This document shows, in pieces, positions 23,830 to 31,751 of a DNA stretch of 64,000 bases; within the stretch, counting starts at the first letter, position 1; each line of letters starts with the position of its first letter. The position numbers were made by a program, and so were the translations under genes. The notes below the pieces were generated by a model. It was not told where the DNA came from and did no database searches. It saw only the letters and a list, made by a program, of their open reading frames with translations. The stretch comes from a virus: positions 1 to 64,000 of the IMG/VR virus record IMGVR_UViG_3300018933_000001. One strand, 5' to 3'.

Positions 23830-24645
23830 ATGTCAGATAAAATAGTAGATTGGAATTCCAAACCAACTGGTCATTGTGATGAAGAGGGAGTATGGGTAGA
23901 ACCAGATAAAGAAGAAGATTTAGTTAGATTAGCTATGACTAGGAAATATGAAGAAGATAAATCAATGAATAACTTTGAAGGCTATAAAACTATTTTTTTG
24001 GATATAAACAAAGAGTTAGATTATTTGTTTATGAATTATGGACAACTCCCTTTAAAGACTTTAAGTAGTTTAATAGATACGTTATCTGAACGAATTGCTT
24101 ATGATAAAGAAATTCTTAGTACCGATATGGAAGAAGTAACTCAAGTAGAACCAGTTGAATGGATTAAAGATATTCAGTTTATTAAAGAGCAAATGCATTA
24201 TATAGCTCAAGTTCTATCAAAAGAAGTTAAAGAAGTTGAATTAGATTTAGATGCTTTGGATACTTATGCTTATAAAGCTAAGATTCTACCTAACAATGAG
24301 ATAGAAATGGTGAAGATAGGTAAGATTGATAGTTTTGGTAAGTTGGAGTTATTTGCTGTTGAGACTTATCCGCCTATTGTTCCTAATTTCTATCAACCTG
24401 AGTTTTATTATATTGGCAGTGGAAGTACATCAACTAATGCACCAAGTAATAACTCTTGGAATAGATTAGTACATACAGTAACTCCTAGTTATAAGAAGTT
24501 TGTTCATAAGAATGTTATTAACCAAATAGTAATTAGTAAAGAAGATATTAAGTATTCTACTGGCTATATTAATGCTGATGGTATAGCTATTTACTATGAC
24601 CAGCTTCCTAAGATAGTAAAAGATGAGGTAAAGAAGAATGATTAA
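23830..24645 (+). CDS. YDQ family protein 3 with N-terminal extension
   Basis: A 271-residue protein. About 140 acidic, helical residues precede the YDQ domain, which opens at TYAYKAKILPNNEIEMVKIG and ends GYINADGIAIYYDQLPK. The N-terminal part may be a partner-binding or regulatory domain. It overlaps the next gene by 8 bases. No known family. Confidence 0.65.
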   Translation: MSDKIVDWNSKPTGHCDEEGVWVEPDKEEDLVRLAMTRKYEEDKSMNNFEGYKTIFLDINKELDYLFMNYGQLPLKTLSSLIDTLSERIAYDKEILSTDMEEVTQVEPVEWIKDIQFIKEQMHYIAQVLSKEVKEVELDLDALDTYAYKAKILPNNEIEMVKIGKIDSFGKLELFAVETYPPIVPNFYQPEFYYIGSGSTSTNAPSNNSWNRLVHTVTPSYKKFVHKNVINQIVISKEDIKYSTGYINADGIAIYYDQLPKIVKDEVKKND

Positions 24646-25105
24646 TAAAGTCTCTGTTTATAAGAGAAATGCTTTTACTAATCAAATGGTTCCAGTTGGG
24701 AAGGGTAAAGAGTTAGATGGTATTACTGAAATAGATATCTTCTATCCTCAGAATAAGACTTTTAATAGCTGTAGTTTTCTCAATCTATATACTCCAGAGT
24801 TTTATAGTTATGAAGGAAATAGACAAGTTATTAATTATTCTGATTATTATTATTTTGATGAGAACTACAAAGAGTTAGATTCTATTAAATATTTAGATGG
24901 ATGGATTAGTCAGATAGAGTTTGATAAATATGTTGTGGGATATATCTTAGGAACTGGTGTTAATCCTTATAATGCTATGATTTGGCTTTACGACCAGTTT
25001 TTAGATAAAGAGATGTTTGATAAGCAAAGTCAAGAAGCTAAAAATGCTGCATCTATTAAAACTGTTTATGCTAATAAATTTGAGAGATTACATAAAGGAA
25101 GATAA
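24638..25105 (+). CDS. YDQ family protein 4, hypothetical
   Basis: A 155-residue protein: VSVYKRNAFTNQMVPVGKG at the start, a Tyr-rich middle, then GYILGTGVNPYNAMIWLYDQ. A charged helical tail of about 35 residues follows the YDQ block, unlike in the paralogues. No known family. Confidence 0.65.
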   Translation: MINKVSVYKRNAFTNQMVPVGKGKELDGITEIDIFYPQNKTFNSCSFLNLYTPEFYSYEGNRQVINYSDYYYFDENYKELDSIKYLDGWISQIEFDKYVVGYILGTGVNPYNAMIWLYDQFLDKEMFDKQSQEAKNAASIKTVYANKFERLHKGR

Positions 25106-25110
25106 ATCAG

Positions 25111-25605
25111 ATGAGCGATTATAACTATCTAACTTATTCTCAAGAACAACTAAATAGAGCAATTAAGTTATTAGACAATACTTCTTTGAAAGATAATCCT
25201 TATGCAATAGTAGAAGCTCTTGAGGCATTAGAAATATTAGCTAGAACTAAACCAATCTACAAGAAAGCTTACGGTACTGGTGAATTTGTTCAAGTAGGTA
25301 AGTTAACTGCTAAGAATGAAATTATATTTGATAAGCCTAAATCATCTCTTTATTCTACGACAAAGAATCTAGGTAGAAGTAGTAAAGTATATTATGCTGG
25401 ATGGTTCACTCTAACAGACTGGAATACTGAAGGAGATTACTATTCTTATTACGAGATAGTTAATAGACAAATGTTTTCAGAGATTCTTTATGAACCTAGT
25501 AAATACAGTGAAGAGATTGAGCTAGTTAACTGTCCGGTATTAGGATTTATGATGGGTGATTATCGAACAGCAAAAGTAGTATTTTATGACCAGTATTTAA
25601 CTTAG
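25111..25605 (+). CDS. YDQ family protein 5, hypothetical
   Basis: A 164-residue protein with a 45-residue helical N-terminus (QEQLNRAIKLLDNTSLKDNP), then the family domain from KKAYGTGEFVQVGKLT to MMGDYRTAKVVFYDQYLT at the C-terminus. No known family. Confidence 0.65.
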   Translation: MSDYNYLTYSQEQLNRAIKLLDNTSLKDNPYAIVEALEALEILARTKPIYKKAYGTGEFVQVGKLTAKNEIIFDKPKSSLYSTTKNLGRSSKVYYAGWFTLTDWNTEGDYYSYYEIVNRQMFSEILYEPSKYSEEIELVNCPVLGFMMGDYRTAKVVFYDQYLT

Positions 25606-25616
25606 TTAAGTAGATG

Positions 25617-25639
25617 AGAGGAGGTTAACTGCTTCCTCT
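25617..25639 (+). promoter_or_regulatory. Intercistronic hairpin with SD-like AGGAGG
   Basis: AGAGGA pairs with TCCTCT across GGTTAACTGCT. The 5' arm and loop contain GAGGAGG, resembling a Shine-Dalgarno, but the next ATG is farther downstream. Similar hairpins occur at 40557, 44377 and 63616. No U-tract follows, so it is not a typical terminator. Confidence 0.4.
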
Positions 25640-25656
25640 TAGTTATATAAGGATGA

Positions 25657-25809
25657 ATGATTCGTTTGCTAAATGGTCAAGTGATATTAGAGGTAGATAT
25701 GAATAAAGATAAATATAAGATTATACGTATTGAAGATAATGATTGGTTAGTACCTAAACAGAAATATAAAGTATTGATTGATAAGTCAGAAGATAAGAAG
25801 GAGAAGTAG
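25657..25809 (+). CDS. Small hypothetical protein
   Basis: A 50-residue, charged, beta-rich protein (MIRLLNGQVILEVDMNKDKY..., EDNDWLVPKQKYKVLIDK). An AAGGATG context precedes it. An alternative ATG at 25653 is in another frame and gives only 17 residues. No known family. Confidence 0.5.
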   Translation: MIRLLNGQVILEVDMNKDKYKIIRIEDNDWLVPKQKYKVLIDKSEDKKEK

Positions 25810-25811
25810 AT

Positions 25812-26060
25812 ATGAATGATTTAATAAACTTAATAAAAGATAAGAAAGTAACTGAGCTATATCAAAAGACTTCTACTAAGATGATTTCAACTATTAAGAT
25901 AGGTAGAGGACAGATACTATTAAGTCCTATTACTTATAATCTACCTTCTGAGTATTATGTTAGGAAGTCTAAGTATCCTAAACCTAAATATGAGTTAGTA
26001 GAACAATATAGTAACTTGAAAGAATGGGTTAAGTTATATTCTGAGACTAATGGGTTTTGA
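25812..26060 (+). CDS. Hypothetical protein
   Basis: An 82-residue basic protein with a helical start (MNDLINLIKDKKVTELYQKT), a strand region and many Tyr and Pro residues. It starts 2 bases after the previous stop (TAGATATG). No known family. Confidence 0.55.
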   Translation: MNDLINLIKDKKVTELYQKTSTKMISTIKIGRGQILLSPITYNLPSEYYVRKSKYPKPKYELVEQYSNLKEWVKLYSETNGF

Positions 26061-26061
26061 T

Positions 26062-26400
26062 ATGAATAAATTAGCTATTGAGTCTTTAGTAGAATGGTTA
26101 GAAAATACTATTGACGAGTATCATGTATATTTTGCTAACTTTATTAAAGGTATTCCATTAGAAGATGTTAGAAACTTATTAGCAGCTCTTAGTGATGTCG
26201 AGTTTAAAACTGATAATGAAACTTTGATGATTTCTGTTTGTTCTTTTATGTATTCAGAAGATAAACATTTAGCTCAAACTGCTGCTTCTTTTTTACTATG
26301 GTGTGGAGGTGATTTAGGTAGAGACTTTGTATTTCAAGAGCTATCTACTAAAAAGATTCCTCATGAACGATTAGTTAAAGGATTGACTGAATTGATATGA
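26062..26400 (+). CDS. Hypothetical helical protein
   Basis: A 112-residue, all-helical protein (MNKLAIESLVEWLENTIDEY, IPLEDVRNLLAALSDVEF, AQTAASFLLWCGGDLGRDFV). The repeated helix pairs could form a small HEAT-like or armadillo-like bundle. ATG 26050 is an upstream alternative. Its stop overlaps the next start. No known family. Confidence 0.55.
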   Translation: MNKLAIESLVEWLENTIDEYHVYFANFIKGIPLEDVRNLLAALSDVEFKTDNETLMISVCSFMYSEDKHLAQTAASFLLWCGGDLGRDFVFQELSTKKIPHERLVKGLTELI

Positions 26401-26918
26401 AAGATAATGAATATTCTTTTTTACAGAAATTAACTCCAGATGAAGTTAAAGATAAACTAAGACCCTTTATCGTTAATGGGAGGGAAGTATTTGAAAGAGG
26501 TGATTACTCATTAGTGTTTATTGATAGTAAAGAGACTGTTTATGCTTTACATTCTAGTTTGTTTACTGATGAAGAGGAAGAGTATTATTGGTGGGTAAGT
26601 GTAGATGTATTAAGTCTCTATCATGCTCATTATCCTGAACTAATTAAGGGAGATGACATTATTGCTCTTAAGATTAAGAACTTAGATGATTGTTATGTAG
26701 CAGTTCCTAGTAAGTTTAATTCTCAAGATTGGGAAGCTACCTATGTTTCTAGAAGAGGATTTTTTGATATTTTTCTTACAAATAAGAAGACTAATGAGAT
26801 TGTTAAATTAAAGTCGGGTATTAATTCTACTGCTCAAATAGCTATTGATTCAGCTTATAAATGGTTTAGGGAAAGAGAGTTGGACATTACAGATTTGAGT
26901 AATTGGTTAGTTGAGTAA
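26397..26918 (+). CDS. Family E paralogue 1, hypothetical
   Basis: A 173-residue protein whose last 30 residues (AIDSAYKWFRERELDITDLSNWLVE in two blocks: KWFRERELDI and SNWLVE) match the end of the next gene (SWFKKNKLDI, NDWLV). The middle is beta-rich with many aromatics. Function unknown. Confidence 0.6.
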   Translation: MKDNEYSFLQKLTPDEVKDKLRPFIVNGREVFERGDYSLVFIDSKETVYALHSSLFTDEEEEYYWWVSVDVLSLYHAHYPELIKGDDIIALKIKNLDDCYVAVPSKFNSQDWEATYVSRRGFFDIFLTNKKTNEIVKLKSGINSTAQIAIDSAYKWFRERELDITDLSNWLVE

Positions 26919-26920
26919 TT

Positions 26921-27277
26921 ATGCAGTATATAGCAAGTTTTTTTAACAGTCCAAAGAATACTTATGGGTTACAGACTTTATCTACAGAAAATAGTCTAGC
27001 TCCTATTCGTGAGTATTTTGTTATGCCTATTGAGTTAATGGATTTATATACTGGATTAGGTGGCAGAATTACTACTAAGAAAACTGATGATGGTTGGATT
27101 GTTACTATTATTAGTTACAAAGATATATTGAGAACAGTTAGTTATTTACCTATAACTTTTAGAACGTTTGTAGGTAGAGATGAAGAGAAGATAAAAGATG
27201 AAGCTATTAGTTGGTTCAAGAAGAATAAGTTAGATATTTGTAATATTAATGATTGGTTAGTAAGAGATTCGTTATGA
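26921..27277 (+). CDS. Family E paralogue 2, hypothetical
   Basis: A 118-residue protein, a shorter relative of the preceding gene with the same C-terminal WFKKNKLDICNINDWLV helix. It opens with MQYIASFFNSPKNTYGLQ. Its stop overlaps the next start by four bases. Function unknown. Confidence 0.6.
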   Translation: MQYIASFFNSPKNTYGLQTLSTENSLAPIREYFVMPIELMDLYTGLGGRITTKKTDDGWIVTIISYKDILRTVSYLPITFRTFVGRDEEKIKDEAISWFKKNKLDICNINDWLVRDSL

Positions 27278-27573
27278 GTGAAAGTAAAAAGATACTAGAT
27301 AACTTAGATTCAACTATTAAAAGTATTTCTCAAAATCCAATAACTCAGTTAGATGAGGTAAATACTATTTTGCATATTTTTGCAGTTAAGGAGGAGATAG
27401 CTAAAACTACAGATGAGAAACTAAAGAAAGATTATCAGTGGTTACTTAATGAATTAGAGATACATCTTGAAGAGTTGAGGAGGAAGAGTGATAATAAGTG
27501 GTTAAGTTATAGTCCGTTAGAAGAAATTATTAATAAAGATTGTGAAAGAACACTTAGCAGATTTACTTTTTAG
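27274..27573 (+). CDS. Hypothetical coiled-coil protein
   Basis: A 99-residue, charged helical protein (SESKKILDNLDSTIKSISQN, LKKDYQWLLNELEIHLEELR). ATG 27274 overlaps the upstream TGA and is preferred over a TTG at 27253. No known family. Confidence 0.55.
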   Translation: MSESKKILDNLDSTIKSISQNPITQLDEVNTILHIFAVKEEIAKTTDEKLKKDYQWLLNELEIHLEELRRKSDNKWLSYSPLEEIINKDCERTLSRFTF

Positions 27574-27584
27574 GAGATAAGAAG

Positions 27585-28091
27585 ATGAAGAAAGCTATAT
27601 CGTATTTGTATCGTGAAATTTTGTTGAAAGTAGATGAGAAATTAGAAGGTTGGTATACATCTGAGTACGAGTATGATGCTAGATATAAAGAACCTATTGA
27701 AGACTTTCGTTCTGAGTTAGATAAAGTAAATATTCAAGATGCAAAGAACTTTGATGAGAAACTTTTAAAAGAATTGTATGAAGAAGCTACTGATGAAAGT
27801 TGGATTGAACAAGAATTAGAACTTATAAGTGATATTAAAAATGATTTGAGATATGGTGATTTTCACATCGGAGATGAAATAGATGAAGGTGCCTCTTTTT
27901 ATCCTAGTAGAGAAGTTGGGATAGCTATTACTGGATTAGATAGTTATTGTCTTGGATGGACTTACTATTTTGGAGGAGGAGATTACGGTTGTCCTGATGA
28001 AGTTGAATGGGTGGAAGATTGTTATTTACTCAAAGTTAGAGAAGTTGAAGAGACAAGAATAGTTAAAATTTATGAGAAAATAGAGAAGTAA
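27585..28091 (+). CDS. Hypothetical acidic protein
   Basis: A 168-residue protein: a helical acidic half, then a Gly/Tyr-rich region (GLDSYCLGWTYYFGGGDYG) and a final strand-helix. A good Shine-Dalgarno (TAGGAGATAAGAAG) precedes the ATG. No known family. Confidence 0.55.
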   Translation: MKKAISYLYREILLKVDEKLEGWYTSEYEYDARYKEPIEDFRSELDKVNIQDAKNFDEKLLKELYEEATDESWIEQELELISDIKNDLRYGDFHIGDEIDEGASFYPSREVGIAITGLDSYCLGWTYYFGGGDYGCPDEVEWVEDCYLLKVREVEETRIVKIYEKIEK

Positions 28092-28095
28092 ACAA

Positions 28096-28932
28096 ATGAA
28101 TCCAGAAGAAGAACTAGAACTATTATTAAAAGTGTTGAGAGAACAACCCTTACCAAAAAATGGATCTAATCCAAATCAACAAAACATCTTAAAGCTAGAT
28201 GATAAAACTTTAAAAAAGCTAACTGATATGGTAGAAGTAAGAAGTGTTAATTTTAGTGTTGAAGAGAAACTAGATAAAATTATTGAGCTGTTAGAGAAAT
28301 TAGTACCTCAACCAGTAGTTCTTAATACTCCAATAACTGTTAAGAGTGAAGACGATAACAATGTTGGTATTGATATTAACAAGTCTTTATATGAGTTAGT
28401 TAATAAGGTAGAGAAAAGACAGAAATCAGTTGGAATAGGTCAAGAAGATTTTATTAAGAGATTGAATGAAATAGATTGGGATAAGTTAGTAAATTCTTTT
28501 GGTGTACTACCTGATAATAGTTTGGAGAATCAAGTAAAAAAGAATTTGTTACCTAAAGTATTAGTAGAGAATGAGAGAAAGAGAAAGTCTAGTATTTTTA
28601 CTCCTGATGGAAAGCAGTTCTGGGTATTTAAGAAAAAGAAAGAAAAGTTTGTAAAAGTAGGTACAGCAGAAATAGTAGGAGAGCCACCTATTGTACGTAT
28701 TACTTTCTTAACTGATTATAAGAAGGAGTATATAGGTAATCCTAGTAGTTATGAATATGGCTTTTGGACAATGACTGACTATGGTGGTAGTTCTTGGCTA
28801 GGTTATCAGAAGAATCTATTAGAGTCTTATCAGTTTAAATATAATTTTACTGAGCTTCCATCTCCTGAAGGTGTTACTGGATATTTAACTGATGAAGGTC
28901 GAGTAGTTTATTATGACCAGTATCTTGAGTAG
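28096..28932 (+). CDS. YDQ family protein 6 with coiled-coil N-terminus
   Basis: A 278-residue protein. About 165 N-terminal residues are helical and charged (KLDKIIELLEKLVPQ and similar), then the family domain runs from KQFWVFKKKKEKFVKVGTAE through YGFWTMTDYGG to TGYLTDEGRVVYYDQYLE. It is the last gene of the operon, followed by a terminator. No known family. Confidence 0.65.
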   Translation: MNPEEELELLLKVLREQPLPKNGSNPNQQNILKLDDKTLKKLTDMVEVRSVNFSVEEKLDKIIELLEKLVPQPVVLNTPITVKSEDDNNVGIDINKSLYELVNKVEKRQKSVGIGQEDFIKRLNEIDWDKLVNSFGVLPDNSLENQVKKNLLPKVLVENERKRKSSIFTPDGKQFWVFKKKKEKFVKVGTAEIVGEPPIVRITFLTDYKKEYIGNPSSYEYGFWTMTDYGGSSWLGYQKNLLESYQFKYNFTELPSPEGVTGYLTDEGRVVYYDQYLE

Positions 28933-28970
28933 TTGAAGCCAACGTGGCTCTTACTCTTCTAACTAAAAAG

Positions 28971-29005
28971 AAGCTCCCTAAGTTGATACTCGGGGAGTTT
29001 TATTA
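28971..29005. terminator. Intrinsic terminator between converging operons
   Basis: AAGCTCCC (28971-28978) pairs with GGGAGTTT (28993-29000) and a TTTTATTATG tract follows. It ends the rightward operon; the leftward gene at 29029 ends just beyond it. A smaller hairpin (AGCCA/TGGCT) lies upstream near 28936-28948. Confidence 0.7.
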
Positions 29006-29028
29006 TGTTTATTTAGTTTATAAGCTTC

Positions 29029-29757
29029 TTATCTCTTCTTATTGTTTTTCATTTTTTTATAAGTTTTGTAACCTAATGCTCCTACTCCAGCTCCAAGGGC
29101 TGCTCCACTAGCTACCGGATTACGTTTAATTGTATTTCCTATCTTATTTAAAAGACCAGATTTCTTAAAAGGTATACTATTTACTTTTACTTTAGGAGCT
29201 GTTGCTTTTACACCTTTAGTAGCATTTTTTTCCCAAGAAGATTGTTCAAAAGGATTAAGAGTGGGTGTGGTAAGAGGAGTTTTATATTTACCTTGTCCGG
29301 TTACTTTATCCGCTTGATTTTGTAGCCTTCTAGTGATTGCATTAGCTTTATTAGTAGTTTGGTTTTTAGCACCTTGTTTAAAAGAGTTAGCTGATTTAGA
29401 ACTGAGTTGGTTTTTAGCTCCTTTTGTTTTTAATAGACCTCTTTGAGTAGTAGGTTTCATAGTTCTATTAGAAGAACCAGCCTTAGTCAACATTGCTTGT
29501 TTACCGGATGCACTTAGTTTTTGACTTTTAGCTATCCCCTGTTCTAAGTCTTTATATCCTTGTGACATAGGATAGATACCTTTACTAACACTCTTTTTGT
29601 TAATAGCTGTTGTTCTAGCTACGGCTTTACCTCTGGCTACTGATTCAGGAGAAAATTTTTGTTTCCATCTACTAGCAAATTCAGCTAATGATTCTTGATA
29701 TATTTCTGTTTGACCTGGAAAATTGAAGTTTGGCATGATTGTTGTATTATTCTTCAT
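29029..29757 (-). CDS. Basic virion-type protein with Gly/Ala-rich tail
   Basis: A 242-residue, strongly basic, Gln/Asn/Lys-rich protein. Near the N-terminus it has MPNFNFPGQTEIYQES, resembling the F(A/P)G motifs at 4534 and 6524. Its C-terminus has a Gly/Ala-rich membrane-type segment (NPVASGAALGAGVGALGYKT) and a Lys-rich tail. It overlaps the terminase-like gene, so it probably belongs to the packaging or head module. The function is unknown; virion association is inference. Confidence 0.6.
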   Translation of the reverse strand: MKNNTTIMPNFNFPGQTEIYQESLAEFASRWKQKFSPESVARGKAVARTTAINKKSVSKGIYPMSQGYKDLEQGIAKSQKLSASGKQAMLTKAGSSNRTMKPTTQRGLLKTKGAKNQLSSKSANSFKQGAKNQTTNKANAITRRLQNQADKVTGQGKYKTPLTTPTLNPFEQSSWEKNATKGVKATAPKVKVNSIPFKKSGLLNKIGNTIKRNPVASGAALGAGVGALGYKTYKKMKNNKKR

Positions 29758-30505
29758 CTTCTTCTAAATCTAAATCATTTGATAACTCATTGTCATTATC
29801 AGATTGATTAGGAATATTACCTCCTAAAGTCGGTTCATTATTGTTAGCTAATCTAGCCTGAACCTTTTGTTTTTCTTTGAGTAACATATCTAGTTGACTT
29901 TCTATTCCCTTACCTCCTTTTAATTTAGATATAGATTTAGCTTTGTCTTTAATTTTGATATCTTCTACTGCTACTTGTAATTGTTCTTCTCCTAAAATAG
30001 ATTTCTTGAGTAAATGTACTTCTTTGATGATTGATACTATATCTTTGATATCTCTTGGATTAATCTTCTTAACATCTTCATCTCCTAAAACTTCAGTGTT
30101 AGATAGTCCATCTTCATTGATGATAGTTCTAACTGAGATATTTTGGTTTCTGTCTGAGTCTATTAGATTTAAGTAGGGTTCTAGATAAGCATCTATTATT
30201 GTGTTTATCTTTCCTAGTTGTTTTAGTGTGTAACTAGAAGAGATTACGGATTCTCCAAAAATCTGAGTTACTTTATCTTCAGTTACTCTTCTTTTGAGTT
30301 CTATATCTAATCTGTTTTTGTCTTGTACCCATTTATCTTTATGACATCTATCAGCAAGAGTGTTGAAAGGAATCCCGTGTTTCTCTGCTAATCGTTTAGT
30401 TGAGTAAGGCTTTCTAGTTTCATTACCGAATTCATCAGTTACTAACTCTCCGATTATGTATTCTAGTCGGACAGCTTCCCAATCCCATTTTTTTTGATAT
30501 GCCAT
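29747..30505 (-). CDS. Probable terminase small subunit
   Basis: A 252-residue protein. The N-terminal 60 residues contain a helix-turn-helix like that of small terminases: YSTKRLAEKHGIPFNTLADR followed by CHKDKWVQDKNR. A helical middle (possible oligomerisation region) and a very acidic C-terminus (LSNDLDLEEDEE) follow, a layout found in small terminases. It lies next to the 1.25-kb non-coding region, a sensible position for a packaging site, but 17 kb from terL. Confidence 0.6.
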   Translation of the reverse strand: MAYQKKWDWEAVRLEYIIGELVTDEFGNETRKPYSTKRLAEKHGIPFNTLADRCHKDKWVQDKNRLDIELKRRVTEDKVTQIFGESVISSSYTLKQLGKINTIIDAYLEPYLNLIDSDRNQNISVRTIINEDGLSNTEVLGDEDVKKINPRDIKDIVSIIKEVHLLKKSILGEEQLQVAVEDIKIKDKAKSISKLKGGKGIESQLDMLLKEKQKVQARLANNNEPTLGGNIPNQSDNDNELSNDLDLEEDEE

Positions 30506-31167
30506 CTTTATGTATTCTTATGTGTATTCTCTCTCTTAAGTTTAAATGATTTTAGGTGTAGATAGAGACTTTTGTGTTTTGTGAATTTTTAATAGATTTT
30601 AGTCTTTATGTGTTTGAGGAGTAAATAACTCACACTTATAAGCTTATCTTATTCTCCCAGCTACACCTATTTACCCTACTAATATCTGCTTTCTCATAAT
30701 TTGCCCTTATCTCTCCCCTCTTCACTCATCACTACTTTTTATCCCCTATTGACTAAGCTAATCAAGTATGTATAGTGTATTTTAGCTCAAATAACTTGTT
30801 CTTATTAGTTCTCTTAATTATATTATATCAACTTAACTCCCTTGACTTGTATCTCTACTTATGCTATTAAGTTACTCCTTATCTATATAACTACCTAAGT
30901 TAGGGTAATCATTTTAACTATCTATAGTCACGTAACTTCTATATCCTTATTACTCTTCATCTGTCTTATCTGATGTACTCAATAGCTCTATCTACCTACA
31001 TTAGAACTAACTACAGTACATCCCGCTCTTAACTACTCTTATATCCTTATATAGTGTCTGATGTGCCTACTCAACTCATAAGTAACATAACTAATCCAGA
31101 TGTACCTTCATCAGGAAGACTAATAGTTAACCTCTTTACAAGTCAGGAAGTAATCGTTTAGTATGTG

Positions 31168-31295
31168 TACAGGTTGAGAAAGAGGCGACAAGCTAATGAC
31201 TTAACCTATTAATGCTATCTCAGCCGAGGTGGTAAACCAAAGAGTAAAGGATATCTAGCTAAGATATGCCGGAGACTCACTCTCTTATACCTGTA
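31168..31295 (+). ncRNA. Candidate structured RNA in non-coding region
   Basis: A closing stem TACAGGT (31168-31174)/ACCTGTA (31289-31295) is followed by AAGAG (31180-31184)/CTCTT (31282-31286). Inside are small hairpins: AGC(TAAT)/(ATTA)GCT at 31191-31216, CTC-agcc-GAG at 31219-31228, TGG-taaa-CCA at 31230-31239, and ATATCT-agcta-AGATAT at 31251-31267. A multibranched RNA of about 128 bases is plausible. No known family is recognised. Confidence 0.4.
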
Positions 31296-31698
31296 GGTTA
31301 GTTAACTATGTCTGCTATTAGTTAAGCATCTGTTAAACTCATCTACACTGATAAGAGATAACTACCCTAACTAAACCTGCTTATATCTGTTGATAGTTTG
31401 CACAATGGTTAAGTTACTCGTAATCTATTCTTTAGTAAGGGAGATAACACACAACTAACATAACTCACATACCTTAGTTACAATCAGCTTCTATAGTCGA
31501 GAACATCCGGCGAAGTATCTGGTAATAACAAAGGTTACATCTAAATAAGTTACCTGTCACGCTAAGTACATCTACACGACAGAATAAGACAGAACCTTGA
31601 AAACAGAATAGTATTACCTGCAAAAGGAGTTAACTAGGTGTCACTGATAATTAGTCACTAGATTAGTTATCTACCCTATTAACTGAAGCTTGACGTGC

Positions 31699-31727
31699 TA
31701 TCTCGCTGAGTTCAGGTACTCAAGATA
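31699..31727 (+). other. Bulged minihelix upstream of 31752 gene
   Basis: TATCT (31699-31703) pairs with AGATA (31723-31727), and TGAGT (31707-31711) with ACTCA (31718-31722), with a 3-base CGC insertion only on the 5' strand and a 6-base loop. The topology (two stacked stems with an insertion on the 5' strand) is the same as in the tRNA-like elements that follow. Confidence 0.4.
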
Positions 31728-31751
31728 AGTAACCTAACTAATCTATCTTCT

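Larger units (their letters stand above)
30506..31751. other. 1.25-kb non-coding divergent region
   Basis: No credible gene lies here although the rest of the window is almost fully coding. It sits between the leftward terminase-like gene and the long rightward operon. About 30630-30750 is strongly pyrimidine-rich on the plus strand (stretches such as CTTATCTCTCCCCTCTTCACTC). The remainder has many short direct and inverted repeats of TAGTTAAC and CTAACTA type and several hairpins. A replication origin, packaging site or regulatory leader are the main possibilities. Confidence 0.6.

Noticed and set aside
31250-31290. Group I intron core (AAGATAT resembles the S element)
   Set aside because: The partner R element and P3/P7/P8 pairings are absent, and no interrupted gene flanks it.
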